This document shows positions 58,862 through 64,000 of a stretch of 64,000 nt of DNA, piece after piece; the stretch's first letter is position 1; the number at the start of each line of letters is the position of its first letter. This DNA comes from Adiantum capillus-veneris (lineage: Eukaryota; Streptophyta; Polypodiopsida; Polypodiales; Pteridaceae). A program made the position numbers and the translations under genes. A model generated the notes under the pieces. It worked only from the letters and a program-made list of their open reading frames with translations, made no database searches and was not told the origin of the DNA. The stretch covers positions 50,039,122-50,103,121 of the forward strand of contig CM043959.1 of assembly GCA_014529385.2 (NCBI GenBank). The letters run 5' to 3'.

Positions 58862-59640
58862 TTGCAGAAAATGAGTGTTCTCCTTGGTGAGAAAGCACAT
58901 TGTGCCAGACTTATAAATGAGAATTCAAGTAATGTGAAAAATTCCATTGTAGCACCTTGCTTTTGCGGAAGGTGGAAATATCTAACCGTAGGCACAAAAC
59001 CAAGCAGGTTTGTAGAGGAATTTGTGTGGTTTTGCAACACTAGCAACAGTCATGATTGGAATATTGATGAAATATTTGTTGGGACTCCTGTGTCTGCCCC
59101 CGGGACTTGGATTGTGGATGAAGGAACTTGTCCATGGGAAGTTGGGATGTTGCAAAAAAGTGGATTTGTGATGCAAGGCACCGATGTTACAGCACTTGCA
59201 GGCAGCCACCCTTCAATGCAAAGTGGAACTCGGCCTAGTTCTTTTCATGCTAAATTTAGGGATGGAAAATAGGTGAGGAGGAGGTCAAATCTAACCAAGA
59301 ACTTCCATCACAAGATTGTGTTGGGAACAATCATGCAAGAAAAGCTACTAAGGGAAATGTTATTGGTTCCAAACGTGTCACATGTGTTCCATGTTAGCAA
59401 TGTTCTTCAAGTTGTCAAAAGGGGGTGACTTATTCCATGATCATTGCAGACTTTTGTCGATGTACTTGTGAGGACTTCAAGAAACAAGACAACTAACACC
59501 TCACGTATACCCCATGCAAATTATACATGTACTTTGTGTTCTTTTGTGTCCTCGGGCTAGACTTTGTAGCTCATGAGTTTGTGCATCAAGCTTCTGTAAC
59601 AAAAGTAGAGTTATTTAGGGACCAAGAGAAGCTAAAGTAG
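58862..59640 (+). pseudogene. SWIM zinc-finger protein relic
   Basis: The open frame 58862-59272 (MQKMSVLLGEK..., 136 residues, with a CFC and a CPW motif) ends at TAG. It continues in frame as VSNVLQVVKRG until the G run 59421-59425. From there a +1-shifted frame reads VTYSMIIADFCRCTCEDF, then PCK and YFVFFCVLGLD, ending at TAG 59638-59640, with a TAA at 59494. CTC...PCK followed by a hydrophobic stretch and VLGLD is the pattern of SWIM zinc fingers in plant ZSWIM/MEKK1-like proteins. The histidine expected after PCK is missing. The gene seems intronless here. Its function was probably protein or nucleic-acid binding. Confidence 0.55.
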
Positions 59641-59902
59641 AATAGCAGTCCATTGACAATCTGCCTTATTCAACATTATCTAGATTAATGTTTTGTACCA
59701 ACTTGTGATGGCCATTTTTTTTGTGATTCTTATAGTACTTTTTTCATTTTTTTAGTCATGGCTTAAGCAAGTACGCATTTTATATCAAGTTTTTGAAAAG
59801 ATTCACTCGAAAAAAGTCATGAGGTAGTTGTGTATTTAGGGATCTGAGTAAGTCAGATACATATAGGCTAAATAGGGAAAAATAGGTCTCATTAGCATTT
59901 GC

Positions 59903-59974
<72 letters not shown>

Positions 59975-60284
59975 TTTAGTTCTTTGTGACCTAGAGCACA
60001 AGATGAATTCTTGCTTGTTATAGGCACTCACAGCTACAACTCTGCACTAGATTTGACATATATCATCTACTTACCTCCCTTCACAAGTGTATGTAAGCAA
60101 CACAGCACCAAAAACACCAAAAAAACCACACAAATCAAATCAAGTCCGATATATTTTTAAACTATCTAAGGCTAGTAGAGGGAGTAAACATGCTCCAAAT
60201 GCAAAAAGATTTGGTCAAAATAATTAGCAAAATAAGAGCTTCCAACTCATAGCATCACAATCATTTTTTTTGGTGGTAGAATGT

Positions 60285-60410
60285 GGATCGCGATCCATGT
60301 TTCCCAACCTCCAAATCCAAAAAGATTTCACCAGTAGCATGCCCTAGACCTCACCTAACAATTTTTTGCAAAATCAGTGAAAAAAATTGCTTCATCATGG
60401 ATCGCGATCC
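60285..60410. repeat. Two perfect GGATCGCGATCC palindromes
   Basis: Cores lie at 60285-60296 (GTGGATCGCGATCCATG) and 60399-60410 (CATGGATCGCGATCCATG, 18 bp perfect palindrome). They match the satellite cores at 37.9-38.8 kb. A decayed version (CATGGATTGTGATTTATG) is at 60785. Confidence 0.75.
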
Positions 60411-60429
60411 ATGGTCCCCAACAACTCAA

Positions 60430-60650
60430 AATGGGACTAGGAGTTACCCACTGTTAGATTAGGGCTTGGAAAGATCAACCCTCAAATTTAGGCAAATTTG
60501 AACACAATTAGATCTAAAAACCACAATTTGGACACAATTACATCAAATGGGACTAGGAGTTACCCACTCTTAGATTAGGGCTTGGAAAGATCAACCCTCA
60601 AATTTAGGCAAATTTGGACACAATTAGATCTAAAAACCCCAAATTCTTGG
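60430..60650 (+). repeat. 116-bp tandem duplication
   Basis: AAATGGGACTAGGAGTTACC starts near 60430 and near 60545. The copies differ at only a few bases and both end around AATTAGATCTAAAAACC. Confidence 0.85.
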
Positions 60651-61573
60651 AAAATCGGTGTGCAAATCGTCATTTTGACCCAAGCCAAAGAAAAAGTGGT
60701 ACAAAACCCAAAATTTGGTGACTAATCACCTTAAGAACATGCTTAGATTCATCCCCACATATTTTATGTAAATGGGTTCTAAACATGGATTGTGATTTAT
60801 GACCCCTTGGGTGTAAAATTGTCAGATCTGGGCTCCAAGTGTGTTGTAGTATCAAAGGCATCAAGAAGTGCACTGTAGTATAAGAGGCATCAATAAATGA
60901 GGATATTGTGCAAGATTTGTTAAACTCCAAGAGTTTGAAACTTCAGAGTGTCAAAGTGCCAAAATTGTGTTTGGAGAAAAGAGACTTTAAACTAGATTTT
61001 GAACATGTTGGATGCTCAAAGCATCAAAGTTCAACCAAAAAATGCTTAGAAAAAGTAAAAAACTTGGCAGGAGGGATAAGAGGATCATTTTGTTGTGGTT
61101 CATCAACACAGAAACTACTAATACATCACAAATCTTTCAGCAACTCATAACTCGGAAATAATACACATAAGTACTAACATCATACTGAAGGTAAGAGATA
61201 GAAGAAATTGATAACTCACAATTAAGATGACAAGAGTGCTTCATTGATCAAGAAGAGCTACAACATCTCTGAATACCACTGCGCTATCACAACTCCGACA
61301 TATAACCACCATACAAAACAGACTGGTAATAACAACCTCAGTCTTGATATATCATAATTGTTAATATATCCGATTTAAACAACATCCGACTAACTATATC
61401 CGATGAACTATATCTGATGAACTATATCCAATGAAGCACTTCCGACTAACTACTAAGTTGACATTCTGATATGCTTGTCAACACATGGCACAGCCCGCTA
61501 GTGGATTTCTCTGAAATCTGACTCGAATCCATATATCCCTTGATAAGTAAGAAATAGACAAAAGAATTCGTGA

Positions 61574-63660
61574 TCATCCTAAACTTGAAAACATATCTTT
61601 GAGAACTGTTTCAGTATCAACTTCTTGGATTGTAGTCACCACAGTCTCCTCATTCTTTGCTGCATTGAGTTCTGGAACTTCAATATTTGCAGTATCTGGA
61701 AGCTCCTTTTGATATTCAACCTCCATTGGCAAAGCTTCTCTACTTGACTTCTGAATTTCCTCAGCAGCTGGTAGTGTTTGAACAGAAACATGCACTAGTT
61801 TTTTAAGTGCAGAACCACCTTGTACCATAAATTCTTCATCCACCTGCAACTGTTTATCCTTGAACTCCTGAAGCTACTCCTGATAAACATCTTTTTCTTT
61901 CTTCAGAGATTCAACTGTCTCTAATAAGGTAGCTTCATGAGAGCTGATGAAGCCTGATCTCAGAGCCTCATAGGGATACTTGATAACTGATGTCAGCCTT
62001 TCTCTCATTGCTTTCCAAACATCCTGCATCCCCTCAACCAACTGTTGCCTTACCATATTGAGATCCCCTTCATCCATAAGTACTCTAGAAACATTGATAT
62101 CTTCTTGGGCTAATACCTGCTTTCCAAAGCTTCCAAAGGTTTCAACCTTTGTTGTAACATTTCATTCTCCACCTGCAACTCTGTATTTCTGCCAGACACC
62201 TGATCCAACTCAGAATTGACTCTCCCTTCCAATTCCTTAGTCCATTCTTGAAACATTCCCAAAGAGAGCTTAACCTTTGCTATCTCTTGTTGATGTAGTT
62301 TCAACTGATCCTGCATCTCTTGTTGATGTTTCTCCCTCTGCTCTACCAATTACTGCTTCAAGGATTCCACCAACTCCGACTGTTGGTGCAGCATTGCTTT
62401 AGATATACCAGATTCAGCTATATTTTGTAACTGTTCCTCCATATTGTGCTGTTGATACCTTACAAATCCCTGTAATTCCTGCAACATCTTCAGAGCTGTT
62501 GGTACATCAGAAATAAGAAAATCAGATTTAGTAGAAGTACTAGGACCAGCAGAAGAGAACTCTAATGATTTGGACACCTCATGCAAAGCACTATCCAGCT
62601 TCCTCTTTTTGGGCATGTTAAAAGTTTTGCCTATAACCCTACTAGGAGTTTGTGTCTCAACATCCAAACTCTTGAGCAAACTCCCCATAAGCCGTTTTTG
62701 CTCATGACTAGCCAATGCCACCTTGGCCTCATCCTCATTGTATCCTGCTTCAATAAAATCCTGTATAGTCCTCAGCTTTTCATCCGCGCTTTTATTGAAC
62801 TCTACTTTGTCAGATATTCTCCCTTGTTCCTGCCTAGGACTCACCACATTGATAGGAGTAATGAGAGAAACTGTGACCTCCCCTACATCAACTTTCTGAG
62901 CAAAAGCAAACAAAGCAGACAGAAATGCTGCTAATCTGCTACTCAACTGGGTCTTTCTCCTATCCGAGGTAAATACTTCTGCATGATTCCTATCATACAC
63001 CCAATGTGCCCAACTGGCCTTCCCCCCATTTTCAGCAAAATACAGTGGTGCCCAATTTTCCTTAGACATGCAATCATATTTAGCTAGAAAACAAACTCTT
63101 TCCAAAAACAATTTCAGTTGTTCTCTCCTCCAATACTCTACATTCTTCAACATAAAGTACTGCCTACCTCCTTCTCTTGGTCCAAATTCTTTTTTCAGAT
63201 CTTCATCTGAACATTTTGGTACTGCAGTAATAGAGTTAAAGGGAAGCTGAAATACCTGAGCTAACACACCTCGACTAAGATGTACCTTCTCAAAAATGGA
63301 ACCTTTGGATTTTCGTAATAGCTCCATTTGCGTTTTTGCATAAATGTTCCCTTTCCACTTGCCCCAAGGTAGAGTAGAAAAATTATATAAACCTGTTGCC
63401 TTGAACCACTTCTCATTTTGTTCTGCCTGACAATCAATTTCCACCTTGAAATCAGTGAAAGGATCCATTAAACTTTGTAAAATTTTGCTTGATGACATTG
63501 GTGCTGATTCTTCTTCAGGTAGCATGTCGACCTCGTCTTCTGGGTCAGATACATCAACTCTGAGCACTGCTCCTTTTCTGCGAGGGCGCAGCTTACCAAC
63601 TTCTCCTTGCTCATCTTCCGGCGATGGTCGCATGACACAAATAGGTTTAGGCTTAGGCAT
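61574..63660 (-). pseudogene. Coiled-coil protein of unknown family, three lesions
   Basis: A start at MPKPKPICVM (63660) is preferred because upstream in-frame codons to 63987 look non-coding. About 700 residues are visible. The N-terminal acidic linker (VSDPEDEVDMLPEEE) precedes a globular region with WFKATGLYNFSTLPWGKW, KVHLSRGVLAQVFQLPF and WAPLYFAENGGKASWAHW. After a Lys/Arg patch (MPKKRKLD, nuclear-signal-like) comes a long Gln/Glu-rich coiled coil (QREKHQQEMQDQLKLHQQE). The frame is broken by TAA at 62350-62352, a frameshift near 62110-62160, and TAG at 61874-61876, with clean continuation each time. The globular part resembles plant transposon-associated proteins in layout, but I cannot name a family. 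Confidence 0.55.
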
Positions 63661-64000
63661 AGCGGAAGTAGAAGTAGGAGAAAGCTTAGCAAGTTGTGGA
63701 GTATGCATGCGCGCACTACTTACGTGAATCGCACAAGCGCTAAGGCCTCTAAAAGTGTGTGAGGAAATGATGTCGTCCCTTACGCGTATGATGGTGTTAA
63801 GTGGAAGGAACTTTGCACCCTTTTCAACGCAAAATTTGAAATTTAAACATTGTTTAAGTAATCGGATCAGGTGAACTCCGACCCAGTAGACTCCAAGCCA
63901 ACAAACTCTGATGTAGTACAATCCGATCCCTGACCTGAATGCAAAGCCTGTGTACGCTGATGATTGATCAACAGTATCCTGGTCCATAGTACCTGAAGAG

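Larger units (their letters stand above)
59641..61573. other. No gene; repeats only
   Basis: It holds a 68-bp GA microsatellite (59905-59972), two palindromic cores (listed separately), a 116-bp duplication, and a patch at 61370-61450 in which TATATCCGATGAAC and TCCGACTAAC words recur. A plus-strand frame at 60908-61150 has no motif. Confidence 0.5.

Noticed and set aside
59780-60031. ORF with Leu-Ser repeats
   Set aside because: Translation of the GA microsatellite at 59905-59972.

Overview
The window is nuclear DNA of a land plant with a large, repeat-rich genome. It holds plant Ty1/copia and Ty3/gypsy retrotransposons (chromovirus and tRNA-Asp-primed types), a plant germin-like gene relic, long CA/GA/GT microsatellites, and an AT-rich background with almost no intact genes. 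The germin-like protein lacks the usual N-terminal cysteine and a SWIM-type relic is present. I lean towards a non-seed vascular plant such as a fern or lycophyte, but the sequence does not prove it. No CRISPR array, operon or rRNA/tRNA gene was found.

Layout. (1) 1-9.3 kb: a minus-strand gypsy gag/protease relic split by a young, nearly complete copia element at 2519-7714, with identical 5-bp flanks and LTRs that differ at 2 of 324 bases. (2) 9.37-18.77 kb: a large minus-strand LTR element whose 2.6-kb interior carries one acidic, internally repeated gag-like reading frame and no pol. Its right LTR is inflated by an 882-bp duplication and a 1.5-kb insertion. (3) 18.8-25.3 kb: anonymous DNA, one half of an inverted 1.4-kb LTR-like repeat pair, a MITE end, and minus-strand chromovirus integrase/chromodomain relics. 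(4) 25.3-29.3 kb: the 5' end of a gypsy element (LTR, TATA box, tRNA-Asp-type primer site, a ~288-bp tandem array, gag-like ORF). (5) 29.3-35.5 kb: short repeats, a perfect hairpin, a Mutator-like MITE with a 9-bp target duplication, and a copia RT/RNase H relic interrupted by a 1.5-kb non-autonomous LTR element. (6) 35.5-42.5 kb: microsatellites, a 198-bp duplication and a ~285-bp satellite centred on a palindrome related to ATGGATCGCGATCCAT. (7) 42.5-47.3 kb: gypsy LTR, gag and protease abutting the 3' end of a four-exon germin-like pseudogene. (8) 49.4-52 kb: gypsy pol relic (RNase H, RT, RNase H, integrase). (9) 56.0-57.1 kb: a tandem duplication carrying four related hairpins, two with perfect arms of 31-35 bp. 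(10) 58.9-59.6 kb: a SWIM zinc-finger pseudogene. (11) 61.6-64 kb: a minus-strand coiled-coil reading frame of unknown family.

No set of genes here works together as a pathway; the window is layered transposon insertion and decay. Most broken reading frames are stopped by isolated TAG, TGA or TAA codons that could each come from one C-to-T change, which fits cytosine-methylation decay of silenced DNA. The most unusual structures are the 56-kb hairpin array, the palindrome satellite, and the acidic-repeat protein of the non-autonomous LTR element.
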